From positions 30,655-94,654 of the forward strand of contig CAUYLG010059058.1 in the NCBI GenBank assembly GCA_963573385.1: a stretch of 64,000 nt of DNA. The letters are read 5' to 3'. This document shows, piece by piece, positions 45,538-61,659 of this stretch; the stretch's first letter is position 1, and every line of letters starts with the position of its first letter. The notes under the pieces were generated by a model. That model had not been told where the DNA came from and did no database searches. It was given only the letters and a program-made list of their open reading frames with translations. Made by a program: the position numbers and the translations under genes. The DNA is from Cacajao melanocephalus. Taxonomy: Eukaryota > Chordata > Mammalia > Primates > Pitheciidae.

Positions 45538-45896
45538 TTCTTAGTTTATCTACTATAACAGAATACCACTGACTTAAACAACGAACACTGATTTCTCACA
45601 TCTATGGAGGTTAGGAAGTCCAATACCAAAGTACTGGAAGATCCGGTGTCCAATAAGGGCACTCTTTCTGGTTTGCAGACTGCTGTCTTCTCGTGTATTC
45701 TCATGAATTGCAGAGAGCAGAAAGAAGGAGGCAAGCTCCCGTGTGTCCTTAACCCCACCATGGAGGCTCCATCCTCATGCCTTCATCTAAATCCAATCAC
45801 CTTGCAAAGGCCCCCACCTCCTATTACTATCACATTGGAGATTAGAGTTTCAACATATGAATTTGGTGGGGAGGACAGACACTCAGCCCACAGCAC
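45538..45896 (-). mobile_element. MLT1/MST-type LTR, antisense
   Basis: TACTATAACAGAATACCACT, CCACCATGGAGGCTCCATCC, AAGGCCCCCACCTCCTATTA and TTTCAACATATGAATTTGG are the complement of a MaLR LTR. Confidence 0.8.
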
Positions 45897-47571
45897 TTGG
45901 TCACATGTTGAATGTGAAGATAGGGGTTTCTGGAGGTGGGAGCCCTCAAGAACCCAGAGGTGGGAACTCTGCCAGGAAGACAGCTGCTATCTTTTGGGCT
46001 GGTGACAATGAAGACCTGGACCTGGAAAGACTGGAGAGGAAGAATCATCAGATTTTGATGTCTGCTTGGTTTGGGAGACTAAAAAGGAATTACGAATGAC
46101 TCTTTGCAACTTTGCAGCTTGGTGGTGTGGAAATGGATAGAACTGAGGGACTATGGATAAGGGCACATAGTTGCAGAAGGACAGAGAGGTCAGGCGGGGA
46201 GCTTCAAGTTCTAGGTAGAACCTTTCATGAGACAGAGGTAACACTACACATGGAGGCTTGGAACGATCTGCTTAGAAGCGAGAAGACAAAACATGGAAGG
46301 ATTGAGTGTTTAAGAGACGGAAGGAGGAGGAGGTCTTCGAAGAATACTTGCTGTAGGCATTGAGCTAATGAGGGATATTCCAAAATGCATTCAGAGAAGA
46401 CGGCTGAGATCCAGGGCCACTGTAATGCCATGGAGGTCAGGGGAATGGTCATTTTAAAAGTGGACAGGAAGGAGGCCAAGGAGAGTGAAGAACAGTGAAA
46501 ATCTAATGGATTTGTTAACTAGGAGGTCAGGGTGAGGAATCTCATGGAGTTCAATATTTTGACTAAAATCCAGACATCAGTGGAAAAACTTCAGTGGAGT
46601 TGGTTATAATCTTTCTTTCGGGACCTCCTGAACTCCAGGACTCCACATAAAAATCCTTTTCTGCCCATTGGGATCAGGCTGTTAAATAAGCAGGGTCATG
46701 TGGTGGAAAAAGGTCATTTGCTTTCCCTAATTTAATATATAGAATCTTAACTTATTCTTTTCATGCCTCCTGTATCTCTTAACAGGACAGCTAGTTCCCT
46801 GAGTCTGTGCTTTGCTCAATTTTGTATTTTCCTGTGGTTTCTGGCACAGTGCCTTGCACACAGTAAAAACTCAGACAATAGCTGTTGAATTCCCCATCTA
46901 CTTAATCCTGTAAAAGAAAAACATGGGTCTGAAGATCAGGCAGGTGAAATGACCTTAGCAAATTAAAACACAGCCTGGACCTCTCCTCTAGGGAGCCCAA
47001 CCTCTATGAACAGAAGCCAGAAGTTTAATTACAGCCCATTCAATTGTGAGCCCTCTATCAACCTTAGGATCAAATCCCTGTAGCAGCTTTTACATCCTCT
47101 CTGCTGGACCCCTTGATGTCCTTTTTGTCATGGGTACTTCTTAGCACCCCAACTTTTTCTAAACCTCCATTTACAATTTCTAAATGCACTGGTTTCCTAG
47201 ACCTTCCAGGTAAGGTCCTACAGGAAAGAGGTCCAAACAGTCACCCCCTAGGAAGGAAAGGATCCTGGGACACTGGGACCTGGGAGACTGGAGCCCAGCC
47301 TTTGCGCCTGTACCTGCCATCTGATGATTTGGGTAAGTCAGTTCCCTTCTTTAGGACTGGGTATTATCCTCTCAAAAATACATTCGATTCTTTGTTTTCT
47401 GAGCATATTCATTCATCTTTAGAGAAATATCCCTAAGTAATTCATAGAGGTAAAAAGGACATGGTAGGGAAAGAGATGAAGAGACATGGAAAACATAAAT
47501 CTATCCAGCATCATTTTGTTACTCCGAAGAGCATTTTCCTGTGGAGTCTCTCTGTTTTTTAAAAATGTTAT
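45897..47571. other. Intron 1, unassigned, with a small MIR/L2-like end
   Basis: GGCACAGTGCCTTGCACACA near 46842-46862 resembles a MIR or L2 tail. The rest is unrecognised. Confidence 0.45.
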
Positions 47572-48856
<1,285 letters not shown>

Positions 48857-49152
48857 GGCTGGCACAGTGGCTCACCACTGTAATTCCAGCACTTTGGGTG
48901 GCTGAGGCGGGCCAATTGTCCAAGAACTGGAGATCGGCCTGGGCAACATGATGAAATCCCATCTCTACAAAAAATACAAAACTTAGCTAGGCCTGGTGGT
49001 GTGTGCCTGTATCCCACTTATGCAGGAGGCTGAGGTGGGAGAATCACTTGAGCCCAGGAGGTTGAGGCTATATTGAGCTGTGATTGTGTCACTGCACTCC
49101 AGCTTAGGTGGCAGAGCAAGACTCTGTCTCAAAAAAAACAAACAAACAAAAC
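48857..49152 (+). mobile_element. Alu, full length, old
   Basis: GGCTGGCACAGTGGCTCACC head to a CAAACAAACAAA tail; diverged. Confidence 0.95.
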
Positions 49153-50899
49153 AGAAATACCTTAGAAAGCTAGCAATGCTGGAATGATGGATGAAGGATT
49201 ATCTTTCTTTTTCAAAATGGTTTACAAGGTGATATTATTACCTTTATCACGGAAAAGCATATTAGAATAACCATCCAACATTCTTTTCATTTTTAGGACA
49301 AACATCAAGAAATGACTTTTGTAGTAGTTAGTTCAAGAAGGAAACAACAGTCATTTGAGAGAGAGATTGAAATAGCTGGAGAAGGTCCTTCTTTGTCTGC
49401 TAGCAGCATTGACTGCAATTTACGCCTTCCATATCCTAAGACCATTGGTTTACTTTGCATCCCTGAGTAACAGCTGGAATCTCTCAAATGTGGTGTGAAT
49501 ATTCATATGTCAATGATTCTAGATTTTTCTTCTACCAGTTTTGAGCTGTAAGTGGATGTTGAGAGGTTAGAATAACTGTTTGTTAACTGGCTAACTCCCA
49601 TCTTCTGCACAGTGTCACTCTCCAAGAGGGATTAATGGCAACTCCCAGAATAGAATTTCCAACCTACACATCTAGGACACAGCTTATGTGAGCAGGAAGG
49701 TGGGAGGAGTGTGGAATGGTTAAAGAGCCATTTTAGATGAAGACGAACAGAGAATGTGAAAACCAGGAAGGTGACAGCCAGAGCTGATGATAAGTCAGCT
49801 CCGAAGGGGAGGTAGCACTGAGATTCTTTAGACGTGATTTTCAGTTCTATTTTACTTTTTGTTTCACTACCTTTCCCAAGGGATTGAATCTACACCCGAA
49901 TTTTACTCCCAGTTGAGGTCTCTTGCATGGACATTTCAGAAGTCGATCATTGTAAAAAATGAATACCATAAAAATCACTACTGGTTGTATAGAGAGATAG
50001 AAATGGAAGGAGCTAGCAGGGCATGGCTGGGGGACACCAGCAGTGAATCATTTGATTCATGCAGGCTTTGTGTACTTGCTGGCAGTCCATGGCAGTCTCC
50101 AGTGGAGGCCTGGGACTGCTATGTGTATCTGCCATGTCTTGCAGCAATGCATGTGAAGGTTGGATGCCTTGACTCTCTGCTCACATAATGTGGTGCCAGT
50201 CAAGCATTGTCATTAAAATCTTTAATTATCACAGAAACATTTCCAGCAATGAGAGGGACTGAGCTGAGGAAAAAAGTGATCTACTTCTCTCCTCTTTGCA
50301 CTCCTAATAAACACAAAAGAACGATGCATAATATGTAACAGCTACCACAAAGAAAAGAAGTATATCCAGCCAAAGTGCAAAGACAGGAAATCCTGCCAGG
50401 GCAGTAAGTGGGGGCTGAGGCTGCTGTAGCCCACAAAGGATGAACAGGAGAAAGGACCTGGGTTGAAAGCTGGAATACGGGAACTTGGCCACCGCCTGCA
50501 TTTGCCCCTAGAGACAAAACCATGCCTATACATAAAGCCAAGCATTTTGACACGCTCCATGCTCCTTGACCTCATAGATTAGAATATCCAGCTTCCCAGG
50601 CTCAGCTAAAGTGCCAGGAAGCCGGCTCTTTCTGTAGACTTTTGGACAAAAAAAAAAGTCACTCATAAGGAATTAAAACCACAGGTCTGAGCTGTATGTT
50701 TGCATGTGGCCTGAGCTTATGCTTCCTGTGAAGTGGGGTGAGAACCACAAGCTGAGAAATCAACATAAGGACTGGTCTTAGGACCATTAAAACCCTTGGT
50801 ATCTTTGGCAAAAGGAAAACTGAAACTGTTTCGGATGATTTTTTTACAACTTGGTTCCCAAGAGACTTCCCAGAATGAACAACCACAATTGAGGAAATT
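49153..50899. other. Intron 1, unassigned
   Basis: No recognised element. Overlapping short - strand frames at 50281-50575 lack motifs. Confidence 0.5.
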
Positions 50900-51215
50900 G
50901 AGGACAGGAAACGCAATTAGAAATTTCAATTACTCGAAGAAAGAAACCTACCTACCATGTGGAAGAGGTAATAGAACCAGCAAACCCCAAAACTGACCTC
51001 AAAAACGTAATACTCTGAAAGATACCTATATGCTGGTTTCACATTTATTAAAGAAATAAAATATTAAAATTATAATGACAAATCTGGACAGCATGAAAAT
51101 ATTTGACAAAGAGCCAAATAGAATGTGAAATGAAAAATCTGAAATGTTGAAGTTAAAAGCTCAATAGGAAGGATAAACTGCCCATTAAAATAGCAAAAAA
51201 AAAAAAAACATAGTC

Positions 51216-53600
51216 CAGGCGTACCTCAGAAATCTTGCAGGTTCTGCTCCAGACCACTGTAATAAACCAGATATCACAACAAAGCAAATATCACAATAAA
51301 GTGAGCTGCACAAGTTATTTGATTTCCCAGTGCACATAAAAGGTATGTTTGTGCTATACTGTAGTCTAGTAAGCGTGCTATGTAATCATGTCTAAAAAAG
51401 TACCTACCTTAATTTAAAAATACTTTATTGCTAAAAAAGGGATAATGATCATCTGAGTCTTCAATGAGTTGTAATCTTTTTGCTGAGAAAGGGTCTTGCC
51501 TCAGTGTTTATGGCTGCTGACTAATCAGAATGGTGGTTGCTGAAGACTGGGGTGGCTGTGGGAATTTCTTAAGGCAACAGTGAAGTTTGCCTTGTTGATC
51601 CACTCTTCCTTTCATGAAAGATTTCTCTGCAGCATGCGATGCTGCTATTTGATAGCATTTTACCTACTGTGGAATTTCCTTTAAAATTGGAGTCAGTCCT
51701 CTCAAACCCTGCTGCTGTTTCATCTACTAAGTTTATGTAACATTCTAACCCTTGGTTGTCATTTTCAACAATGCTCACAGCATCTTTACCAGAAGGAGAT
51801 TCCATCTCAAGAAACCACTTTCTTCATTCATCCCTTAGAAGCAACTCATTATCAGTACAAGGTTTTTTGTGAGATTGCAGCAATTCAGTCACATCATCAA
51901 GCTCCACTTTTAATTCTAGTTCTCAGGCTATTTCCACCACATCTGGAGTTATTTTCTTCTCTGAAGTCCAGAACGTCTCAAAGTCATCCATGAGGGTTGG
52001 AATCAACTTCTTCAAAACTCCTGTTTGTGTTGATATTTTAGCCTCTTCCCATGAATTAACAAATGGCATGTAGAATGGTGAATTCTTTCCAGAAGGTTTT
52101 CAGTTTACTTTGCCAAGGTCTATTAGAGGAATCATTATCTATGGCAGCTATAGCCTTACAAAGTATATTTCTTAAATAATGAGACTTGAAAGTCAAAATG
52201 ACTCTTTGACACATGGGCTTCAGAATGGATATTGTATTAGCAGTTATAAAAAACAACATTCATCTTGTCCATCTCCATCAGAGATCTTAGGTAACCAGAT
52301 GCATTGTCAATGAGTAGTAATATTTAGACAGATATCTTTTTTTCTGAGCAGTAGGTCTCAACAGTGGGCTTAAAATATTCGGTAAACCATGCTGTAAACA
52401 GATGCGCTGTCACCCAGGCTTTGTTGTTTCGTTTGTACAGCACAGGCAGAGTAGATTTAGCATAAATCATAAGGGCCCTAGAACTTTTGAAATGGTAAAT
52501 GAGCATTGACTTCGGCCTAAAGTCACCAGCTGCATTAACCCCTAACAAAAGGGTCAGCCTGTCCTTGAAACTTTGAAGCTAGGTGTTAATTTCTCTGTAG
52601 CTATGAAATTCCTAGACAGCATCTTCTTCTAGTGTAGTCTAAGGCTGTGTTGTCTACCTGGAAAATATGTTGTTTGGTGTAGCCACCTTCATCAATAATT
52701 TTATGTAGATATTCTGGATGACTTTTTGCAACTTCTGTATCAGTACTTGCTCCTTCATCTTACACTTTTTTGTTATTGAGATGGCTTCTTTTTTTAAACC
52801 CCATGAATTAGCCCCTGCTAACTTCACACTTTCCTTTTTCTGTAACTTCCTCACCTTCTCAGCCTTCATAAAATATAAGAGAGTTAGGGCCTTGCTCTGG
52901 GTTAGGCTTTGGCTTAAGGGAATGTTGTGGCTGGTTTGATCTTCTGTCCAGATCAGCAATAAGGCTGTTTCACTTTCTTATCATTTGTGTGTTCACTGGA
53001 GTAGCACTTTTCGTTTCCTTAAAGAACTTTTCCTCTGCACTCATAGCTTGGCTAACTGCTGCGGGGGGCCTAGCTTTCAGCCCGTCTCAGCTTTCAACAT
53101 GGCTTCCTCGCTAAGTTTAATCGTTTCTGACTTTTGATTTAAAATGTGGAATGTGCAACTCTTCCTTTCCCTTGAACATTTAGAACATTATAGGGATATT
53201 AAATGACCTAATTTCAATATTGTTGTGTCTCAGGTAATAGGGAGGCCTGAGGAGGAGAGAGACGGGGGACTGCTGGTCTGTGGGGCAGTCAGAACATACA
53301 CATTTATCGATAAAATTCTGTCTTTCATGGGTGTGGTTCGAGGCACTTCAAAACAATGACAAGAGTAACATAAAGATCGCTGATCACAGATCACCATAAC
53401 AGATACAATAATCATGAAAAAGTAAAATATTGAGAAAAATACCAAAATGTGACGCAGAGACACAGCATGTGAGCATGCTCTTGGAAAAATGATACCAACA
53501 GACTTGCTTAATGTAGGGTTGCCACAAACCTTCACTTTTTAAAAAATGCAATATCTGCAATGCACAATAAATCCGAGCTCAATAAAGCAAGGTATGCCTG
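51216..53600 (-). mobile_element. Tigger1 DNA transposon, nearly full length, inactive
   Basis: It is bounded by terminal inverted repeats: CAGGCGTACCTCAG at the left and AAAGCAAGGTATGCCTG at the right. The right end is followed by the expected TA; the left flanking dinucleotide has changed. At 2385 bp it is close to the roughly 2.4-kb consensus I remember. On the - strand, broken transposase pieces occur in order: a segment with EDQTSHNIPLSQSL (52654-52959), one with [10 protein letters not shown] and [20 protein letters not shown] (52324-52548), [15 protein letters not shown] (52056-52259) and the C-terminal part with YINLVDETAAGFER (51569-51805). Stops and frameshifts separate them, so it is a pogo/Tc1-mariner fossil with no functional protein. 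Confidence 0.95.
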
Positions 53601-54090
53601 TAATATCTAAAAGATAAATGATAAACTTACCAAACAGCAGAGGAAAACAGCTGAAAAGTGTCAATAATGAAAAGATTCGAGAAACTTCTTAAAGAGAGAA
53701 AAAGATGGACTATCAAAGGGTGGTTTACAGACTCAGAGTATAGACTAACTGGGTCCAAAACGTGTTTAATAAGACTTCCAGAGGACAGAACGTGGAGAAC
53801 TTTCAGATAAACAAAGAGAGAAGTAACTACACAAAACCTTTACTGAAACTACTAAATGACATGCAAGAAAGACTGAATCCAGAAGGAAAGCAAGATGTGC
53901 TAAAAGCAAGGGTGAGCCAAGAAGATGGTAAACACACTCATCCATCCAAATGAGCTATGACTATAAAATTAATAAAAGTAATATGTTGCTTAGATTAATA
54001 GCAGTTTTACCAGTGGCAAAATTAGAATGCGAGAAAGGTGAAGTGGAGGTCAATGTTAAAGCATTTTATTTTCCATTTTATTTGACTTAT

Positions 54091-54404
54091 GTATTTATTT
54101 TTTGAGACAGGGTCTCACTCTGTAGCCCAGGCTAGAGTGCAGTGGCACAATCACAGCTTACTGCAGCCTTGTACAGCACAGGCAGAGTGATCTTCCCAGG
54201 CTCAAGTGATCTTCCTGCCTCGGCCTCTGGAGTAGCTGGGACTACAGGTGCAAGCCACCATGCCCAGCTAATTTTTGTATTTTTTGTAGCCATGGGGATT
54301 CACCATGTTGCCCAAGCTGGTCTTGAACTCCTGGGCTTAAGCGATCTGCCTGCTTCGGCCTCCCAAAGTGCTGGGATTACAGGCAGGAGCCACTGAGCCT
54401 GGCC
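54091..54404 (-). mobile_element. Alu carrying a foreign 20-bp patch
   Basis: Full antisense Alu (TTTTTTGAGACAGGGTCTCA to the head CACTGAGCCTGGCC). Between CTGCAGCC and AGGCTCAAGTGATC lies an insertion containing TTGTACAGCACAGGCAGAGT (54169-54188), not part of Alu. It is identical to 52433-52452 in the nearby Tigger1. Confidence 0.93.
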
Positions 54405-54606
54405 TAAAGCTTTTTAAACTCTTGCATTGATAGAGAAGGATTGCAGTATTAATACAAGATTTTCTTAAATTAATGACCATGCAAAAATTGAAATGTAACC
54501 ACTGAAATAATAATTTCTAAACTGGAACAGGATTCAATAAAATAAACTTGACTACTCCAATAAAAGAAAAGAAAAAACAAACAGACATAGTAAATGGAAA
54601 GGTTCA

Positions 54607-55277
<671 letters not shown>

Positions 55278-55360
55278 TAATCAAAATAAATTTAAATGGA
55301 TTAAAATCAAATACTAAAGAAGTCTCAGATTGGATAATTTACTCAGAAAAAATAAATCTC

Positions 55361-58131
55361 TGCCAAAAAGCCTCTGAACCTTTTGAGAAAATCCCTGCTG
55401 CCTTTAATCTTCCTCAAGACATTTCACTTCTGTTATTTTCTGCACCAAGGGGTAAAAATGCATGTTGCTGATCACTGGCAGAAGGATATTCAGGGTACAG
55501 AAAAAATATTAATACATGTCATGAGGTGCTGCTGATGCAGGCAGAATTACTTTCCTGGATTAACAGTAAAAACTTCCTAAAACCCATCTAATCTCTTTAG
55601 CTTCCTGAAGAGCAATGGTAATTCAGCTTTGTGGTCCATGAGACAAGTCCAAATGTTTTATTGTGCAGCCGTAGATTGGCCCATTTATTCACCAATAATT
55701 AATAAGAAATTAATTTTTCTTAATAATTAAGAAAAAACAGTGCCTGACGCTGGTTCTCATAGTTGCAATTTTGTGATCTTTAAGTGTCCTTTCACAGTTA
55801 ATTAAGAGCATTTAAAAAGTGCAGAAACGTATATTCAGGAAAGGAAGGAGCTGCAGCCACATACTCCACAAACAAATACCCATTGCCAGAAAAAGGAAGA
55901 CAGCAGCCTTCAGTTCAGTGTTGGGGACTCATGTCTGTTCTTTGAAAAGGCTATTTCCTGAGGCTTTGCTCAACTGCAACCCTCTGTATTCCATTCACTT
56001 AGTGATTCCCAGAATTAGAGAGTGTCAGAGCTGAAAGAACCTCTGGACTGTCAACCGTCAAGCTGCTCTAGAGATAAGGACAATTTGAATGCTCCCTCCC
56101 TGCCCCCCACCCTGGGGTCAACACTTTAGAGTTGCTGCATGTCCCCAACATTTCTTTAGTTTGCTTACATTCCCACAAAATGCCTACATACATCCTGCTC
56201 CAGTTCCCTTGGCCCCAGCTGGCATAGGTCCTCTTGCATCATGACTTGAGTGAAATGCAACATTGGTACCGAACAACACACAGACCCTTCGGGTAACTGA
56301 AAGAGGCCAGAATGTGTCGTCCTTATCTGCAGCAGGAAGCTCCCTCCTAAATCCCTTCACTCCCCTATATTCCCCCTTGAGTTTCTTTCCATATCCTGAT
56401 CATCCTGAAGAGATGATGTGGCTCTACCCTTCCCTGGGATTCTACTCTTCACTGTGGTTCTGGTGAGCATTTCAGAGGCTCATCACTGTCCTTTTATTCC
56501 CAATGGGGTCTAGGTATCCCTGGAGGAGGCAGGGTTGGGGAGGTTACATAAAATGATTCCCTTCTCCCTGCTTCTTATTTGTAGCATACAAGATAACAGG
56601 TATGTATTTTTCCCACTTATTGTGGACCTCCAAGAATCTACGGAATCTTGCTTAGGGTCCCTTTAGATCTGACTCAATTTCTTTACCCCAATGAAATGAG
56701 CAAGCGACAGCTGGCTAACTTAGCTTTTCAGGCTCTGTATTGGCTCTCGACACACAATCCCCTTATAAAAGAAGCTAGGACCTTCCAGGCAACAAAAGTT
56801 AGGCAGAAAAATCATCTTTTTATGAACTCAAATACTGTCCTGTCATAGTAAATATCGGATGGTTTACGGTCACGGGGCACATGGAGTGGCTTCATAAACC
56901 TGGCTCCTGGAGCTCAGCTGGGTGCCTTGATATTTGACTCTGGATGGAGTTTGGCCCAGTGGAAATGTTTGCCAGTGATTTCCATCAGTGTAGAAAAACA
57001 GGACTTCTAGCTCATAAATTCTCTGCCTGGCCAGGGGTGGGGATGGGGGTTCTGTTGTAGGGTCTGGGGGAAGGGCCTGAAGCCAGAGGGTGGAAGATGT
57101 TAAAGGACTTCCATCAGGATAATGTTTCTCCAGTTTTTGAATCTGTCTTTCACGGTGGACATTTTTATAGGGCCATTCAATCCCAGGATGTAATGGAGAT
57201 GAAAGTGGGTGTGAGGGGGGCTGCGATGTCAGGAATCAGATAGGGTTACGCTTCCCCCCAACTGCTGTCCCTCGTGTGTGCCGGGGCAGCCACACTGGTG
57301 ACAGGACATGAAATGTTCGCAGCACACACGTCTGTCCCTGCCTCTTGCAGAATGAGCTGTCCTGGACTCCTCCAGACCATGACTGTCTGACTCATCTCCT
57401 GGCATGTGATGGGAGCTCGGTCAACTCTTGCAGGCTTTGGCTCCGTTTTCCTAGAGACAGAGCCAAAGTTACTACTCGCCTATTCCAAAAAGACAGGGTG
57501 GTCATGGCGATGGGGGAAAAGGGAAAGAAGAGGGAGGTATATCAATTGTCAATACCTAACAATACCTGACAACTGTACTCAAAGTCTGACACTATCTGAC
57601 AATTGTCAGGTATTGTGAGCTGTCACAAACGCTGGTCTTTGCTTGAGAATTCAACTGTTTATAAGGGGCATGGGCGGCGTGACTTTGTCAGCTGTAGGTT
57701 TCTCTCCCAGCTAAGCTCCTGGGCCCAGTGACAGCCCATGCCACTGAGAACGTCATCTGAGGAAGCTGCCTTCAGCACCACACACACCACCATCCTACAC
57801 CTCTTTCTGCCCTTTGTCTCTCCTCTTTGTACCCCTGGGATCTGGACGTTAACACTGGCACCATTCACAGTTCTGTCTTTCTGCTGCTTGTGTGAGTGAA
57901 ATGCCTGCTGTTGGGTGTGACGTCTATCTCCTGCTGGAATTCCCTGGTGTCTCCAGCCTGGCTGAGGTCGGAGACAATGTGGCCAATGCGTTTAGGAATG
58001 GTCTGGTATCTCAGGGTGAATGCGCACAAGAAAATCAGCGGCAGAGGGAAAGAAAAGTGCTGCGCAGTGTCACTTCTGTGGACAAGAATACGCAGCCATA
58101 CTCAAAGTCTGAACTTCCTTTCCTCTAGTGC
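55361..58131. other. Intron 1, 2.8 kb without named repeat
   Basis: Unassigned; includes the hairpin at 57560-57615. Moderately GC-richer between about 56900 and 58100. Short frames are random-looking. Confidence 0.5.
57560..57615. repeat. Inverted repeat, 13-bp perfect arms
   Basis: CAATACCTGACAA (57560-57572) and TTGTCAGGTATTG (57603-57615) enclose a 30-nt loop. A further partial copy, CAATACCTAAC, precedes the first arm. Confidence 0.92.
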
Positions 58132-58290
58132 AATGTGTCTCAGTGCTGGCTGCTTGTTAGAATTGCCTGGGGAGCTTGCAAATACCAGTATCCTCGTTCT
58201 GTCCCCAGCGATTTCTGCTTTTATCGGTCTGAGGTGGGCTCTGAGGCACCTCTGCATCTTTTAAAAGCTCCTGAGATGATCCTAACCTCC
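58132..58290 (+). mobile_element. MER5A-like element
   Basis: TTGTTAGAATTGCCTGGGGA, ATCTTTTAAAAGCTCCTGAG and GATGATCCTAACC follow MER5A order. Confidence 0.7.
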
Positions 58291-58844
58291 ATCGAGGAGT
58301 GGAGACCTCTGGATGAGATGTGTTCCAAACAGAAATGAGGGAGGAGGAAGCAATGTGTTTCTGATCTCTTCGTGAATCGCCTATGCCCACCTCTCCCATA
58401 GGCTACGCGGTTTCAGGATTTGCGCTTTGCTGTACAATATTGCTGGGACTTAAGTTTGAAATATATCAACGTTCCTTCTGTAAACTCGAGGAATGTCACT
58501 TTAATTTCCCACACGGTAGTTCCCCTGTCTTTTACAAGAAGAAACACTTTAATACATTTTCCTGAAATACTAAGTACTTCAGTTCCAAACCAGAGTCTCT
58601 ACTAGATCAAAATGGAATTGTAATAATTAATTATTTAGAGATATTTGCTCATGATATTTAGTAATGGAGCTATATTGCTTTTCCTTGAAAAAGGCCAGTA
58701 AGCTTACTTTATCATAGGCATAATCATTAGGGTATCCAGACTAAAAGAAACTCTGTATTCCAAACCAAAAATCCAGACACATGCTGTAATAAAATTTGTT
58801 TTCTCAACGTTAAATATCCCGAGTATGATGATGATGTGATGATT
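58291..58844. other. Intron 1, unassigned
   Basis: No recognised element. Confidence 0.5.
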
Positions 58845-59100
58845 ACTTAGGAGAATGTTTTTGTTCTTAGGTAATACACGTGGAAGTATTTAGAGGTAAG
58901 ATGTCATGATGCCCAACTTTATTATGGTTCAGCAAAAAAATACATACAGTTAAACACACACAGAGGCAAAGCTGGCAGGAAAAAAGAAGTTGGTGACTCC
59001 AGTTGAAGACTATGTGGGTAATATACTCTTACTACTGTATTTTTTCTGTACCTTTGAAAATTTGCAAAATATAAATGTATAGGATTAAAGAATTGTTAAG
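58845..59100 (+). mobile_element. Old L1 3' end fragment
   Basis: GAGAATGTTTTTGTTCTTAG, GTAATACACGTGGAAGTATT and TTTAGAGGTAAGATGTCATG match the same old L1M 3' region class as 28301-28640. Confidence 0.7.
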
Positions 59101-59742
<642 letters not shown>

Positions 59743-59751
59743 AAGATCAAA

Positions 59752-59935
59752 TTTTTATAATATATAGTATAAATAAAATTATATCATAAAATATAAACTT
59801 ATATCTAAGAATATATGTAATTAATGTAATTATGTTACATATAATTACATTTTTCTAAAATACTAAAATATATGTTTATAATTGAATATATATTCACATG
59901 TAATAATATAGTTTCAAAACTATTTTTACTTTTAG
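59752..59935. repeat. AT-rich low-complexity tract with inverted repeat
   Basis: Almost entirely A and T. ATGTAATTAT (59824-59833) and ATAATTACAT (59841-59850) form a perfect hairpin. Confidence 0.85.
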
Positions 59936-60116
59936 GTGTAAGAATAGAAGCAGAGTTTGGACACATAAATGACTGAATTTCTAGATATTTGAAGAGGTGT
60001 CATCCATTAAAACAAAATTACCTGTTTCAGATTTGCCCTGGTCGTGGCCCCAGCTGAGGGGCCAAGAGATTGGAGCAAAACCAAGCATCTCCACCCAGTC
60101 TCTTTTTCGTTGTTGT

Positions 60117-60422
60117 AATAATAATACTAATAGTTATTATTAATTGAATATTCCTATGTTGCCAGGCTCCGGGCTGATTTGTATTCATTGTTTTACATAA
60201 TTGTGTTCCGGATTTGTATTCCTTGTTTTACATCGTTGTTACAATTGCCCCATGAGGTAGGTATCTTTATGAGCCTTTGTACAAGGGCATAGCTGAGATT
60301 CAGACAGGCATCGTAACTTACGTAAGGTCACAACACTGCTAAGTGGTAGAGTCAGAATTGAGCACACAGCAGAATTATTCCTGAGCTCAAGCCTAAAACC
60401 ATTGTCATCTACCGTCTGGCCC
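60117..60422 (-). mobile_element. MIR, antisense, with an internal 35-bp duplication
   Basis: TTGCCAGGCTCCGGGCTGAT, GCCCCATGAGGTAGGTATCT, AACTTACGTAAGGTCACAAC and TAAGTGGTAGAGTCAGAATT follow reverse MIR order. GATTTGTATTC(A/C)TTGTTTTACAT is repeated at 60176 and 60211. Confidence 0.8.
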
Positions 60423-61415
<993 letters not shown>

Positions 61416-61509
61416 AGTACTTTATATATATTATATGTGATACCATAGGTATATAGTATGAGGTAATAATTTCAACATTTAAAATTTTTTGCACATCCAA
61501 TTTTTGTTT

Positions 61510-61659
61510 GTTTGAGACAGCATCTGATGACATTGTCCAGTTTGACATGCAATGGCTACTCACAGGCACTACTGTCTCAAACTCCTGGGTTCAAGGGATT
61601 CTCCTGTCTCAGCCTCCTCAGCAGCAAGGAACTACAGGCTCGAGCCACTATGTCCAGCT
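61510..61659 (-). mobile_element. Degenerate Alu monomer-like element
   Basis: GTTTGAGACAGCATC, CTCAAACTCCTGGGTTCAAG and CTACAGGCTCGAGCCAC indicate an old FLAM/FRAM-type monomer. Confidence 0.7.

Noticed and set aside
51569..52959. Recognisable transposase peptide segments as a possible domesticated gene
   Set aside because: They are separated by stops and frameshifts and lie between Tigger1 terminal repeats, so this is a dead transposon rather than a domesticated gene.
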